From an uncultured Phycisphaerales bacterium (lineage in GTDB: Bacteria; Planctomycetota; Phycisphaerae; WQYP01): DNA of 53,681 nucleotides. The translations under genes and the position numbers were made by a program. This document shows positions 16,073-25,301 of the stretch, piece after piece; positions within the stretch are counted from its first letter, which is position 1; each line of letters opens with the position of its first letter. The notes beneath the pieces were generated by a model. The model was not told where the DNA came from. It saw nothing but the letters and a program-made list of their open reading frames with translations, and did no database searches. Where the stretch lies: contig CAIMWO010000043.1 in NCBI GenBank assembly GCA_903845195.1, positions 1-53,681 of the forward strand. Reading direction: 5' to 3'.

Positions 16073-18646
16073 ATGCCCACGATCCGCCGTTTTGTTGTCG
16101 TTCCCGCCGTTCCTGAGAAGCTCAAAGCACTCACGGAGCTTGCCTATAACCTGTGGACCCTCTGGAACTATGATGCCAGTGGTCTGTTCCGCCGTCTCGA
16201 TGCCGAGCTGTGGGAACAGACCAATCATAATCCGGTGCGCGTGCTTTCGCTGGCGTCGCAGGAGAAGCTTGCTGCAGCGGCGGCGGATGAGGGCTTCCTG
16301 GCGCACATGAATCGCATCCTGGCCGATTTCCGCCACTACATGACCACGCCGACGTGGCATTCGCTGAACTTTCCGGGATCGAATGCGAAGATCGCCTACT
16401 TTTCGGCTGAGTACGGCCTGCACGAATCGCTTCCGATTTACTCGGGCGGTCTGGGCATTCTCTCGGGCGATCACATGAAGTCGGCATCGGAGTTGGGATT
16501 GCCGCTGGTGGGTGTTGGGCTGCTCTACCGGTTTGGTTACTTCCGGCAGGCGCTCAATGCAGAAGGGTGGCAGCAGGAAAATTATCCGGAGAACGATTTC
16601 TTCACACTGCCGATCACGCAGATGCTGGACGACAAAAAGGCGCCCATCACCATTGAGATCCAATATCCCGAGGGGATGATCAAGGCGTATATCTGGAAAG
16701 TCCAGGTAGGGCGCAATTCGCTCTATCTGCTGGACGCCAACGTACCGAGCAATCGCCCGGAAGACCGCGAGATTACGGCACGCCTCTACGGCGGCGATCA
16801 GGATATGCGGGTGCGGCAGGAAGTGCTCCTGGGCATCGGCGGCATGCGAGCACTGACGGCACTGGGGTACAAACCTACCGTCTGCCACATGAATGAAGGG
16901 CACTCGGCGTTCCTTTCACTGGAACGCATTCGCGTTCTGATGGATGAAGAAAAGCTGACGTTCCCCGAGGCGCGAGAGCTTGTTGCCGCCTCCAACGTGT
17001 TTACCACCCACACGCCGGTTCCGGCCGGTAACGACGCGTTCCATGAGGAAATCATCGAACGGTACCTCGGCACCTTCTATCCCAAGCTTGGGATCACCAA
17101 GGTGCAGTTCTATGACCTGGCCAAGATCACGCCGGGCGATCCCCACGAACATTTTTCCATGACCGTACTGGCTTTGCGCACCGCATGGCATTGCAACGGC
17201 GTTTCGCAGCTGCACGGCAAGGTGTCGCGCGACATGTGGCATCGCATCTGGCCGGAAGTTCCCGCCCCGGAAGTGCCCATCAAGGCGATCACCAATGGCG
17301 TGCACACGCAGACGTGGCTTTCGGATGAGTTTGCCAATCTGTATAGCCGCTATCTGGGATCGAACTGGTCGGACAAACCCACGAATTACAAGATGTGGGA
17401 CCGCATCGAAAAGGTGCCGGACTCCGAGTTGTGGCGATCGCACGAGCGTCGCCGCGAACATTTGATTGCTTTTGTGCGCGATCGTCTGAAGACGCAGTTT
17501 GCACGGCGCGGCGCATCGGCATCCGACATTTCGCGCATCTCGGAAATCCTTGATCCCGAGGCGCTCACCATCGGCTTTGCTCGGAGGTTTGCCACGTACA
17601 AACGCGCGACGCTGCTCATGCGCAATCCGGAGCGGTTACTGAAGCTGCTCAACAACCGCGACCGTCCGATTCAGTTCATCTTTGCCGGCAAGTCGCACCC
17701 GCGCGATGACGGCGGCAAGCGCTTCATTCAGGACATCATTAAGTTCGCCAAGCGCGAGGATGTGCGCGTACGCATGGTGTTCCTCGAAGATTACGACATG
17801 AATGTCGCACGGTACCTGGTGCAGGGCGTGGACGTGTGGCTGAATACGCCGCGGCGGCCGATGGAAGCGTCGGGCACGTCGGGCATGAAGGGTCCGATCA
17901 ACGGCGCCATCAACCTTTCCATCCTCGACGGATGGTGGGTTGAGGCCTATCAGAACAACAATGCCGCCGGCTGGGCCATCGGCACGGAGGACGAATACAA
18001 CAACGACGAGTTCCAGGATCACATGGATTCGGAATCCCTCTTCGAACTGCTGGAAAAGGAAGTCATCCCCGACTTCTACGATCGCGGCGCCGACGGTTTG
18101 CCGCGCCGGTGGATTGCACGCATGAAACAGTCCATCAAGACGTGCTGCTCGTTCTTCAACACCAATCGCATGCTGCAGGAATATTTCGAACGCTTCTACA
18201 ATCCGGCCCATGGGTTGTGCATCAAGCTTCTGGCCGAGCATGGCAAGGGCGCCAAGGATCTCGCTCATTGGAAATCGCAACTGGCCAGTGAATGGGGCAA
18301 AGTCTGGCTCTTTGACACGAAGGCCAACTCTGAGGAACCCATGATGGCGGGTTCTACGCTCGAAGTAAGCACGAAGATATCGCTCGGTCCGATTCCGCCC
18401 AACGATGTCACGGTTGAACTGTATCACGGGCCGCTGGATGCTGCGGGCAATATCGTCAATCCCACCCGCACGCCGATGACCAAGACCAAGACCGAGGAGC
18501 GCAAAGCGCCGGAGTTCCCGATCCACACCTATGTCGGCAGCATCGTCGTGCAGACGTGCGGCCAACAGGGGTTTGCGGTTCGGGCGCTGCCTCATTCGCC
18601 GAACGTCGAACTGCGGCTTGAACCCGGCCTGATTCGCTGGGGATGA
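16073..18646 (+). CDS. glgP: Alpha-glucan (maltodextrin/glycogen) phosphorylase
   Basis: GT35 family PLP enzyme that releases glucose-1-phosphate from the non-reducing ends of alpha-1,4-glucans. The protein has 857 residues, the size of the DUF3417-containing bacterial subgroup, with the N-terminal PTIRRFVVVPAVPEKLKAL region typical of it. HMNEGHSAF, FTTHTPVPAGND and the PLP-lysine motif EASGTSGMKG (Lys606) are clear. The ATG at 16073 has a near-perfect AAAGGAG seven bases upstream. A second CYTH protein gene follows 107 bases downstream. The gene has more balanced G and C on the plus strand than the flanking parts of the window. The enzyme is complete. Confidence 0.95.
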   Translation: MPTIRRFVVVPAVPEKLKALTELAYNLWTLWNYDASGLFRRLDAELWEQTNHNPVRVLSLASQEKLAAAAADEGFLAHMNRILADFRHYMTTPTWHSLNFPGSNAKIAYFSAEYGLHESLPIYSGGLGILSGDHMKSASELGLPLVGVGLLYRFGYFRQALNAEGWQQENYPENDFFTLPITQMLDDKKAPITIEIQYPEGMIKAYIWKVQVGRNSLYLLDANVPSNRPEDREITARLYGGDQDMRVRQEVLLGIGGMRALTALGYKPTVCHMNEGHSAFLSLERIRVLMDEEKLTFPEARELVAASNVFTTHTPVPAGNDAFHEEIIERYLGTFYPKLGITKVQFYDLAKITPGDPHEHFSMTVLALRTAWHCNGVSQLHGKVSRDMWHRIWPEVPAPEVPIKAITNGVHTQTWLSDEFANLYSRYLGSNWSDKPTNYKMWDRIEKVPDSELWRSHERRREHLIAFVRDRLKTQFARRGASASDISRISEILDPEALTIGFARRFATYKRATLLMRNPERLLKLLNNRDRPIQFIFAGKSHPRDDGGKRFIQDIIKFAKREDVRVRMVFLEDYDMNVARYLVQGVDVWLNTPRRPMEASGTSGMKGPINGAINLSILDGWWVEAYQNNNAAGWAIGTEDEYNNDEFQDHMDSESLFELLEKEVIPDFYDRGADGLPRRWIARMKQSIKTCCSFFNTNRMLQEYFERFYNPAHGLCIKLLAEHGKGAKDLAHWKSQLASEWGKVWLFDTKANSEEPMMAGSTLEVSTKISLGPIPPNDVTVELYHGPLDAAGNIVNPTRTPMTKTKTEERKAPEFPIHTYVGSIVVQTCGQQGFAVRALPHSPNVELRLEPGLIRWG

Positions 18647-18753
18647 TGTCAGCCGGCGATGGGTAGATAGGTTGAGCGGTCACGCGGTTTGCGGCTACGC
18701 GAGCGGCGCGTCGGCATGGTTTGCAGCAACAAGTTCGTCTGACGGATTTCGCC

Positions 18754-19260
18754 ATGCAAAATCTCGAGCAAAAATTTCCATGCCCCAATCTCGGTGCGAC
18801 GGAGCGCTTGGCCAGTCAACTGGGCGCCGTTGACAGAGGGGTGATCAAGCAGCACGATCTCTTCTTTCCGTCGCACTTCGCGCGTCTCAAGGTGCGGTTA
18901 TTTCCGGATGATCCGTCCGCACCGGCCCAGCTTATCTCCTACCGCCGGCCGGATGTCCCCACCGCGCGGAACTCGGAATATTTTGTCACGCCGATTCTCG
19001 ATCCTGACACGCTTATCGCGGTCCTCACGCATGCGCTGGGGCAGCCGCGGCATCTCAAGAAGTACCGCCATCTTTATCTTTTCAAGGCGACGCGCATCCA
19101 CTTGGATACGATCGAGGATCTGGGCACGTTTGCGGAGATCGAAACCGTCATCACCACGCAGCCGTTAGAAGAGGCCCAGCGCGAACTCACGTCGGTCGTG
19201 CATGCCCTCGATCTGGCCGATCCCATTCCTTATGCGTATGTTGATCTGCTTCCCCCGTGA
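18754..19260 (+). CDS. Second CYTH-domain protein
   Basis: A 168-residue CYTH-type protein. The N-terminus reads MQNLEQKFPC, an E-x-K version of the signature as in class IV adenylate cyclase-like proteins, followed by LKVRLFP, AQLISYRRPD, KKYRHLYLF (Lys/Arg-rich strands), TRIHLDTIEDLGTFAEIET and a C-terminal helix. TRIHLDTIEDLGTFAEIE is the best-conserved segment of the family. The ATG at 18754 puts the signature at the extreme N-terminus, as expected; a TTG 33 bases upstream would add 11 residues. It is a divergent paralogue of the CYTH gene at 10.3 kb. The neighbouring glucan phosphorylase does not define a substrate. Confidence 0.82.
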   Translation: MQNLEQKFPCPNLGATERLASQLGAVDRGVIKQHDLFFPSHFARLKVRLFPDDPSAPAQLISYRRPDVPTARNSEYFVTPILDPDTLIAVLTHALGQPRHLKKYRHLYLFKATRIHLDTIEDLGTFAEIETVITTQPLEEAQRELTSVVHALDLADPIPYAYVDLLPP

Positions 19261-19286
19261 GCGTATGCCGGCGTTTCGCACGCCCG

Positions 19287-20567
19287 CTACGGCTTTTCCA
19301 ATTCATTCGCCATCGCCTTGAGTACGGCTTGGCGTCCCAATATGTCGCGCTGCGCCTGTGACGTTTCATCGTAGAGTTTCTTGTAGCGTGCCTGGATTTC
19401 ACTGGTTTTTTGCGATTTGCGGGTTTCCGTGATCTGGCGGTATTTGTCGAGTTCTTTGATCGGATGGACTTCGTTCATGGCCTTGTCATATTCGGCTTTG
19501 ACGGCGTTCATCTCCTCTTTGAAACCGGCTTCGAGGGCGGCGGCTTTGGCTTCGAGTTCGGTCCGCGTTGCGGCACATTGATCCAGCCGATCCGTAATGT
19601 CCTTGAGTCGGGCCTTCGTTGATTTCTCGGCGAATTCCGTGCGGGCCGCCGTCGCGTGATTTTTCAGATAGAACGATGGTTCATCGCTGGTTTTGTACCA
19701 CGCTTTCAGACCCTTTTTCAGCCGGATATCGTCGATCTTCTCAACCGTTCCGGCGCTCAGACCGATGTGTGCGGCTTCGGTTGCGGTCATCGTCAGGATT
19801 TTTCCGGGGGGCTTGATGATTTCATCGCCTTTCAATTCTCTTCCCTGCTGGGCCTCTTCGACCGCTATTTTGCCTGCATGTTCGCGCAGGACCAATTCCA
19901 CATTCAGATCGCTCATGCCTTGAGCCAGGAGCGGGGAATGCCCGCCCATTTCCGCTGCGCCGCGCATTACTGCCCGGATGGCCGACAGGAATTTCTGTTC
20001 CACATCTACGGGCAGGCCTTTTTCGTCCAGTTTGAACGGCACGGCCGCGCCGATCGTGCCCTTGGCCGGGAGATAAATTTCGGGACAGGCCATCGCGATG
20101 ATTGCCGCGGCCGACATGGCACGCTGTGCATAGGCGACGAAGGTGACCCCGTGCGTGTCCGACATCACCTGGAGGACTTTCTGCATCTCCTGGATCGACC
20201 CGCCGGGACTGTCGATCAGTAGCACGATATACGCCGGCTTTTCCGGCAGCGCGATCGCAATCGCTTTCTGCAGCTCGTCTGCCGTTACTTCGACGCCGAT
20301 TTCCCCCTGCATCGGCAGCAGGCAATAGCCGGGCCCCTCATGAAGCTCTTTGACGATCTGTTTGACGTCTTCGCGCGACACTTTCTGGCGTACCAGCATG
20401 CCTTCGAAATGCGTTTCGAATGTGAGGGTTTTGTCGTCGGAGGCGACGACGTGGCCCTTCAATTGAGTGCCATCGGACTTGAGCAGGACATCACCGATGC
20501 ACACGCCAGTGCCCATCAGCACCAGGAGAGCTGCGAGCATTCCCACCCCCCGCCGACCGATATACAT
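19287..20567 (-). CDS. Exported ClpP-class (NfeD/SppA-like) serine peptidase with coiled-coil tail
   Basis: A 426-residue protein. A signal or anchor segment (residues about 5-30, GMLAALLVLMGTGVCIGDV) is followed by a short module (VLLKSDGTQLKGHVV) common in planctomycete exported proteins. Residues about 95-290 are a ClpP-crotonase fold as in NfeD: VLLIDSPGGSIQEMQ and the candidate catalytic Ser in YAQRAMSAAAIIAMACPEI. A long helical, Lys/Glu-rich tail (about 320-426) suggests a coiled coil. The NfeD membrane helices and OB fold are absent. The Met at 20567 is preferred because the signal segment then sits at the N-terminus. It could process membrane or envelope proteins; the substrate is unknown. 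Confidence 0.75.
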   Translation of the reverse strand: MYIGRRGVGMLAALLVLMGTGVCIGDVLLKSDGTQLKGHVVASDDKTLTFETHFEGMLVRQKVSREDVKQIVKELHEGPGYCLLPMQGEIGVEVTADELQKAIAIALPEKPAYIVLLIDSPGGSIQEMQKVLQVMSDTHGVTFVAYAQRAMSAAAIIAMACPEIYLPAKGTIGAAVPFKLDEKGLPVDVEQKFLSAIRAVMRGAAEMGGHSPLLAQGMSDLNVELVLREHAGKIAVEEAQQGRELKGDEIIKPPGKILTMTATEAAHIGLSAGTVEKIDDIRLKKGLKAWYKTSDEPSFYLKNHATAARTEFAEKSTKARLKDITDRLDQCAATRTELEAKAAALEAGFKEEMNAVKAEYDKAMNEVHPIKELDKYRQITETRKSQKTSEIQARYKKLYDETSQAQRDILGRQAVLKAMANELEKP

Positions 20568-20677
20568 TCGGTTGTCGTCCACTCGGCCGCCCTTTTGAGA
20601 GCACATCGGGCGCGCACCCTTGGCGCACCGTTTACATTACATCGGCCGGCTCTTTCCATCGCTTAACGAGGCGAAAA

Positions 20678-21805
20678 TTATCTTGGGGCGAACACCCGTT
20701 TTATCGCTTCCAAATACTTCGTTCCGGTAACGGTATCGGGCAGGAGATAGCTGCCCTCGGTCCACTCATTCCAGGCGTTGATGGTGATCATCCGAACTTC
20801 TGGGGGCAATTTTTCCGCAAATGACTTGGCCCGCCGCAGGGCATCTTCAAAGGCCTCGGGCGTATTGCCGACGAAGGTGCTCATCCACGGGTAGCCGCGA
20901 TTTTCAAAGGCACTGGTCTGAGTTGTGCGCGGGCTGGAATCCCAACCCATGCTCACGTTCGGATGATAGGGGATCGGCAGTTCGCGAGCATACTTGGCCC
21001 AGGCGGTTTCATTGGCCGCCAGGGCGGCGGAGTAGGGGGCTTGCGGGAATCCTGCGGCGTTGGCGTCAAAATGATGTACCCAGACATAACTTGTGCCGCT
21101 GTCGAACCCCAGCATTTTTACCAGCTCGCCCGCATTCTTTACTTTGGTTTCGGTGGGCAGGACGCTGATGCCCCAGACGACCGCATTCAAGTGAAGTTCG
21201 CCCAGACCGGCCTTGCGCACCCGGTGGCGGAATTTGGTCAGCGCCTCGCCGGCGGCTTCCAGGCTGCCGAGGCCCTTGATGAAATTGCTCAACTCGTAAA
21301 TGGAAAAATACAATCCGCCATTCACGCGCAGGTAATTTTTCTGACGGAAGTATTTTTCAATGATGTACTCGGTCACCTTCTCAAATTCTGCAGCATCGAC
21401 ACTGCCTTTGGCCAGCAGTTCCGGATGATTGGTATAGAGGGCTGGGTGAATATTCATCCAGTCATGAATCGCCCACATCAGGGCAAATTTCATTCGTCCG
21501 GTATTTGGTGCTTTCAGAAATCCCTGTTCGAGCGTTTCATGCAGGTAGGATGCGCCCTCATACCAATACCAATCGAACAGAAATGCGGTTACGCCGTGGT
21601 CGGCGGCCAGATCGATTTCCTTCGCGGCCCAGGTGGGCTGGCTTTCATCGAAGTACCCCCAGGCGGGCACGATTGGCTGGCGATGTCCCGGGAACCGCGG
21701 CTTGGCGGCCTTTAGCAGTTCCCATTCCGTCCACCCTTTTCCGTGCCAGCGTTCATTCAAGGGACTGACATGCCAGTTGGGAAAGTAATACGCTGCAACT
21801 TCCAT
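20678..21805 (-). CDS. GH99-like/WbsX-type glycosidase-fold protein
   Basis: A 375-residue protein beginning AAYYFPNWHVSP and containing FDWYWYEG, ALMWAIHDW and a C-terminal NAWNEWTEGSYL. This series of aromatic and acidic motifs is typical of the WbsX family (glycosyl hydrolase 99-like TIM barrel), found in polysaccharide-biosynthesis loci and linked to O-antigen or glycan processing. No signal peptide is visible, so it is likely cytoplasmic. It stands between the S49-like peptidase and PhoH on the same strand, not in a glycan gene cluster. Catalytic residues cannot be assigned with confidence from sequence alone. Confidence 0.83.
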   Translation of the reverse strand: MEVAAYYFPNWHVSPLNERWHGKGWTEWELLKAAKPRFPGHRQPIVPAWGYFDESQPTWAAKEIDLAADHGVTAFLFDWYWYEGASYLHETLEQGFLKAPNTGRMKFALMWAIHDWMNIHPALYTNHPELLAKGSVDAAEFEKVTEYIIEKYFRQKNYLRVNGGLYFSIYELSNFIKGLGSLEAAGEALTKFRHRVRKAGLGELHLNAVVWGISVLPTETKVKNAGELVKMLGFDSGTSYVWVHHFDANAAGFPQAPYSAALAANETAWAKYARELPIPYHPNVSMGWDSSPRTTQTSAFENRGYPWMSTFVGNTPEAFEDALRRAKSFAEKLPPEVRMITINAWNEWTEGSYLLPDTVTGTKYLEAIKRVFAPR

Positions 21806-21863
21806 TGAAATATCCTTATCAAGAACATTCTGGGTAATCGTCGCCTGCGAAGGCAGGTGTCTT

Positions 21864-21883
21864 AATTTTCAATTTTCAATTCG
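21864..21883. repeat. Heptamer-word repeat at the 3' end of the PhoH gene
   Basis: AATTTTC is repeated twice in exact 7-base register, followed by AATTCG. It overlaps the end of the PhoH gene and contributes its stop codon on the minus strand (AATTGA). Confidence 0.7.
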
Positions 21884-22841
21884 TTCCCTGGGTTCGTTCC
21901 CCGTATGCCTGCACGATGTTCTGCACCAAACGGTGCCGCACGATGTCGCTCTTGTCCAATTTGACGAACGCAATACCTTTGATCCCCCGCAGCGTACGGT
22001 GGGCATCGATGAGGCCGGATTCCTGTCCGCGTTCGAGGTCGACCTGAGACGGGTCGCCTGTGACGATCATCTTGCTGCGTTCGCCCAGGCGGGTCAGAAA
22101 CATCAGCATCTGTGCGGGTGTGGTGTTCTGAGCCTCATCCAGAATCACGATGGCCTCGTTGAGCGTTCTTCCACGCATGTAGGCCAGGGGCGCCACTTCG
22201 ATGATGTCATTGGCCATGTAGCGGCGAATCTGTTCGAACGTCATCATGTCCGAGAGCGCATCGAGCAGGGGGCGCAGGTAGGGATTTACTTTTTCTTCGA
22301 TGCCGCCGGGCAGGAAACCGAGTTTTTCGCCGGCCTCGACGGCGGGGCGAACCAGCACGATGCGGCGGATGATCGAGCGCCGGAGGAGGCTCACGGCCAT
22401 CGCAACCGCCAGGAAGGTCTTGCCGGTTCCAGCAGGTCCTTCGCAGAAGACCAGGTCGTTATGCACGATCGACTCGAGGTAGCGGCCTTGTCCCTGCGTT
22501 TTGGCCTGAACGAGTTGGCCACGCGCGGCGACGTCCAATGTGCCCGAGTCGTCGGGCCCGGCGGTGGTGGCGTCGCGGTCGAGTTCACCTTCGGTTCGCC
22601 GCACGATGGCGACAAGCTGATCGCGGTCCAGATGGGAGTGGTGGCGCAGATGGCGCTGGATCTCGCCGATCACGGCAGCCGCACGCGAGACCGCCGCCGG
22701 CTCGCCGGAAACCTTGAGCGTGTCATCGCGGTAGCTGAGATGCACATTCAACAGCTCGCGCAGCACCTTCAGATTCCGGTCGGCATGGCCCAGCAGGACC
22801 GACGGATCGATATGAGGATCGATAACCAAGTTCAGATTCAA
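21876..22841 (-). CDS. phoH: PhoH-like ATPase (YbeZ type)
   Basis: Cytoplasmic P-loop NTPase of the PhoH/YbeZ family, implicated in RNA metabolism and ribosome-associated processes. The 321-residue length fits. An N-terminal KH-like region (about 1-90) precedes the ATPase. Walker A is GPAGTGKTFLAVA (near residue 140), followed by RRIVLVRPAVEAGE, then AYMRGRTLNEAIVILDEAQN (Walker B) and MFLTRLGERSKMIVTGDPSQ. The gene is not next to ybeY, its frequent neighbour in bacteria. Its stop codon lies inside a heptamer repeat. It is transcribed away from the LOG gene. Confidence 0.93.
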   Translation of the reverse strand: MNLNLVIDPHIDPSVLLGHADRNLKVLRELLNVHLSYRDDTLKVSGEPAAVSRAAAVIGEIQRHLRHHSHLDRDQLVAIVRRTEGELDRDATTAGPDDSGTLDVAARGQLVQAKTQGQGRYLESIVHNDLVFCEGPAGTGKTFLAVAMAVSLLRRSIIRRIVLVRPAVEAGEKLGFLPGGIEEKVNPYLRPLLDALSDMMTFEQIRRYMANDIIEVAPLAYMRGRTLNEAIVILDEAQNTTPAQMLMFLTRLGERSKMIVTGDPSQVDLERGQESGLIDAHRTLRGIKGIAFVKLDKSDIVRHRLVQNIVQAYGERTQGTN

Positions 22842-22965
22842 GAACAGCTCCTTCGCGGAGAAGTATAGCGGCAGCCCACGACGGGGAGTAGGTAGTGCCG
22901 AATTCGAGGTTTTCTTTCACTTCAGTCGATTTCCCTTGGGAGGCGATTCTAGTATTCTGAGTGTT

Positions 22966-22983
22966 CTTTGCACTCTTTGCACT
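22966..22983. repeat. Nonamer-word repeat upstream of the first LOG gene
   Basis: CTTTGCACT is repeated twice head to tail in 9-base register, 20 bases before the ATG at 23003. Confidence 0.5.
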
Positions 22984-23002
22984 CGGTGGCGGAGCATTAT
23001 TC

Positions 23003-24133
23003 ATGAAAAGTTCGGTCAAACCCATTCCCGAGAAGATTCTGCAGCTTCTTGATGAGGCCAACATTTCGCAGGATCGCGAACTGGCGGCGGATATGCTGCA
23101 GACGGTTCTCAAACTGGCGGCCGACGAGCCGGGCCGCGGCGAGATGAAGTTGATGCTCCGGTCTTACAAGGAACTGCGCTACGCATTCAAGATCTTCAAG
23201 CCCTACCGGCATCGGCGCAAGGTAAGCGTCTTTGGTTCGGCGCGAACGCCGGAAACGCATCCGAATTACCAGGCGGCAACAGTCTTTGGGAAGATGCTCG
23301 CAGATCTGGGGTTCATGGTCATCACGGGGGCCGGCGGAGGCATCATGGCTGCCGGTCATGAGGGGGCGGGGAAGGCCGCGAGCATCGGCGTGGCGATCAA
23401 GCTGCCATTCGAACAGAAGACCAATCCGATAATGGAAGGCGACGAGAAGCTGATTCACTTTCGGTACTTCTTCTCGCGGAAATTAGTTTTCGTGAAAGAG
23501 ACGCACGCCATCGCCCTGTTTCCCGGCGGCTTCGGCACGCACGATGAGGGCTTTGAAGTGCTCACGCTGGTCCAGACCGGCCGATGCGACCCGCTGCCGA
23601 TCGTGCTGATGGAGGCGCCGGGCGGAACGTATTGGCAAGATTGGGACGCGTTCGTTCGCAAGCAGTTGGTGGAGACCGGACTGATCTCGCCGGAGGATAG
23701 ATCCCTTTACTACATTACCGCCGACATGGAAGACGCAACCCGGCACATTTGCCGCTTCTATCGCAATTACCATTCCTGCCGGTGGGTACGGGAAGAGCTT
23801 TATCTTCGCGTCAAACATGCTCCAACCGAGGCGGAATTGGCGGATCTCAATCAGCGTTTCAGTGGCATCTGCCTGGAAGGGAAAATTGAGGCGAGGAAGA
23901 CGCAGAACATCGACGAAGAGACCCTCGTGCCGGAATATCCGCGCGTGGTGTTGAAATTCGATCGGCGGAATCTGGCCAAATTGCGGATGCTCATTAATGC
24001 GCTCAACGACTTGCCGAGTCTTCCGCCCGAAGTGCTCGATCCGGCCATCTCGGACACTCGCGACAAACGTTCGGACCGCACGATCGGCGAAATGGTCGAA
24101 GAGGAATCGGTGCGGCTAGTGAAGCCGCGGTAA
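23003..24133 (+). CDS. LOG-family Rossmann-fold protein, long form
   Basis: A 376-residue member of the LOG family (cytokinin-activating phosphoribohydrolase-like, nucleotide-binding). KVSVFGSARTPETHP opens the Rossmann fold; GAGGGIMAAGHEGAG and the PGGFGTHDE motif (PGGxGTxxE, the active-site signature) follow. It has an N-terminal helical region of about 65 residues and a C-terminal extension of about 130 residues beyond the usual fold, both absent from short LOG proteins. ATG 23003 is preferred; a GTG 42 bases upstream is possible. Family members hydrolyse nucleoside monophosphates or bind cyclic nucleotides; the substrate here is unknown. A shorter paralogue is at 32.5 kb. Confidence 0.88.
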   Translation: MKSSVKPIPEKILQLLDEANISQDRELAADMLQTVLKLAADEPGRGEMKLMLRSYKELRYAFKIFKPYRHRRKVSVFGSARTPETHPNYQAATVFGKMLADLGFMVITGAGGGIMAAGHEGAGKAASIGVAIKLPFEQKTNPIMEGDEKLIHFRYFFSRKLVFVKETHAIALFPGGFGTHDEGFEVLTLVQTGRCDPLPIVLMEAPGGTYWQDWDAFVRKQLVETGLISPEDRSLYYITADMEDATRHICRFYRNYHSCRWVREELYLRVKHAPTEAELADLNQRFSGICLEGKIEARKTQNIDEETLVPEYPRVVLKFDRRNLAKLRMLINALNDLPSLPPEVLDPAISDTRDKRSDRTIGEMVEEESVRLVKPR

Positions 24134-24188
24134 GCGAAGATCGTTGTGATCGATGCAGATCGTTGTCCGGTGCTGAGGAGTGTGTTTC

Positions 24189-24992
24189 ATGCGTATCGTG
24201 CGTTTCACCGATTCTGCTGGCGAACTTCATTGCGGTGCCGATCAGGGCGATGGGACGGCGCTGCGGATTCAGGGCGATATCTTCGGCAATTACACGGTCA
24301 CGCATCAGAAAGTCGCCATCAAGAAGTTGCTGGCCCCGGTGTTGCCGCCGGCGATTTTCTGTATTGGGCTGAACTATCGCAAGCATGCGGAGGAGACCGG
24401 GGCGAAGCTGCCGCAGTTTCCGGTGCTGTTCATGAAATCGATCGCGGCGGTGCAGAATCCGGGCGATCCGGTGGAAATTCCGACGCGCCTGGCATCGAAG
24501 ATGGTGGATTGGGAGTGTGAATTGGCGGTGGTGATCGGCAAGCGTGGGAAAAATATTCCCAAGGAGAAGGCGTTCGAATACGTGCTGGGCTACACCTGTG
24601 CCAACGATGTTTCGGCACGCGACTGGCAGAAGGAATTCGGCGGATCGCAGTGGTGCAGAGGCAAGACCTTCGACACCTTCTGCCCGCTCGGCCCGGCCAT
24701 CGTCACCCGCGATGAGGTGCCGAATCCCAATGCTTTGCGCCTTTCCACGAGCGTCAACGGCAAGACCATGCAGGATTCCACCACGGCTGACATGATTTTT
24801 GATGTGCCTACGCTGATTTCTTTCTTGTCCGGTTCGACGACGTTGTTGCCCGGTACGGTCATTCTCACCGGCACTCCTTCGGGTGTCGGCATGGGCATGA
24901 AGCCGCCGCAATATCTGAAGGCGGGCGACAGCGTGACGATCCGGATTGAGGGCATCGGAGAACTGACCAATCCCGTGATCGCGGAGCCCTGA
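24189..24992 (+). CDS. Fumarylacetoacetate hydrolase-family protein
   Basis: A 267-residue FAH-family hydrolase. The core (about residues 60-265) shows PAIFCIGLNYRKHAEETG, the metal-binding acidic residues in DWECELAVVIGKRG, GYTCANDVSARDWQK, and TPSGVGMGMKPPQYL. Family members are divalent-metal enzymes acting on C-C or C-O bonds in ketoacid degradation, including acylpyruvases and 2-hydroxyhepta-dienedioate isomerases. The specific substrate is unknown. GAGGAG lies 8 bases before the ATG. A CDGSH protein gene follows after 33 bases and a receiver-like gene after that; all three may be co-transcribed. Confidence 0.9.
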   Translation: MRIVRFTDSAGELHCGADQGDGTALRIQGDIFGNYTVTHQKVAIKKLLAPVLPPAIFCIGLNYRKHAEETGAKLPQFPVLFMKSIAAVQNPGDPVEIPTRLASKMVDWECELAVVIGKRGKNIPKEKAFEYVLGYTCANDVSARDWQKEFGGSQWCRGKTFDTFCPLGPAIVTRDEVPNPNALRLSTSVNGKTMQDSTTADMIFDVPTLISFLSGSTTLLPGTVILTGTPSGVGMGMKPPQYLKAGDSVTIRIEGIGELTNPVIAEP

Positions 24993-25025
24993 TTCAATAG
25001 CCCATAGTTTCAAACGGAGCCAAAT

Positions 25026-25268
25026 ATGCCTAATGATCCTCAAATCGCCGGTCGTGCGCCGATCGTCACGGAGCTTCAGCCGGGCACTTACTACTGGTGT
25101 GCCTGCGGGCGTTCCAAGACTCAGCCATTCTGCGATGGTTCGCATGAAGAATGCGGCATGGAGCCGAAGGAATTCACGATTGAAGCGGCGAAACGGTGCG
25201 CGATGTGCACCTGCAAGCATACGAAGAATGCGCCGTTCTGTGATGGCTCGCATAAATCGCTGCCGTGA
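25026..25268 (+). CDS. CDGSH iron-sulfur protein with two 2Fe-2S motifs
   Basis: An 80-residue protein with two complete CDGSH motifs: CACGRSKTQPFCDGSH (residues about 25-40) and CTCKHTKNAPFCDGSH (about 62-77). Each binds a 2Fe-2S cluster through three Cys and one His. Members act as small soluble redox or cluster-transfer proteins. The gene lies 33 bases behind the FAH gene and in the same direction; the next gene also follows closely. The doubled motif on one short chain matches the prokaryotic two-motif class. The function is not known beyond redox or cluster transfer. Confidence 0.93.
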   Translation: MPNDPQIAGRAPIVTELQPGTYYWCACGRSKTQPFCDGSHEECGMEPKEFTIEAAKRCAMCTCKHTKNAPFCDGSHKSLP

Positions 25269-25301
25269 GTAGGGCGTTTGTCATTCAAAGTGGGAGGCCT
25301 T

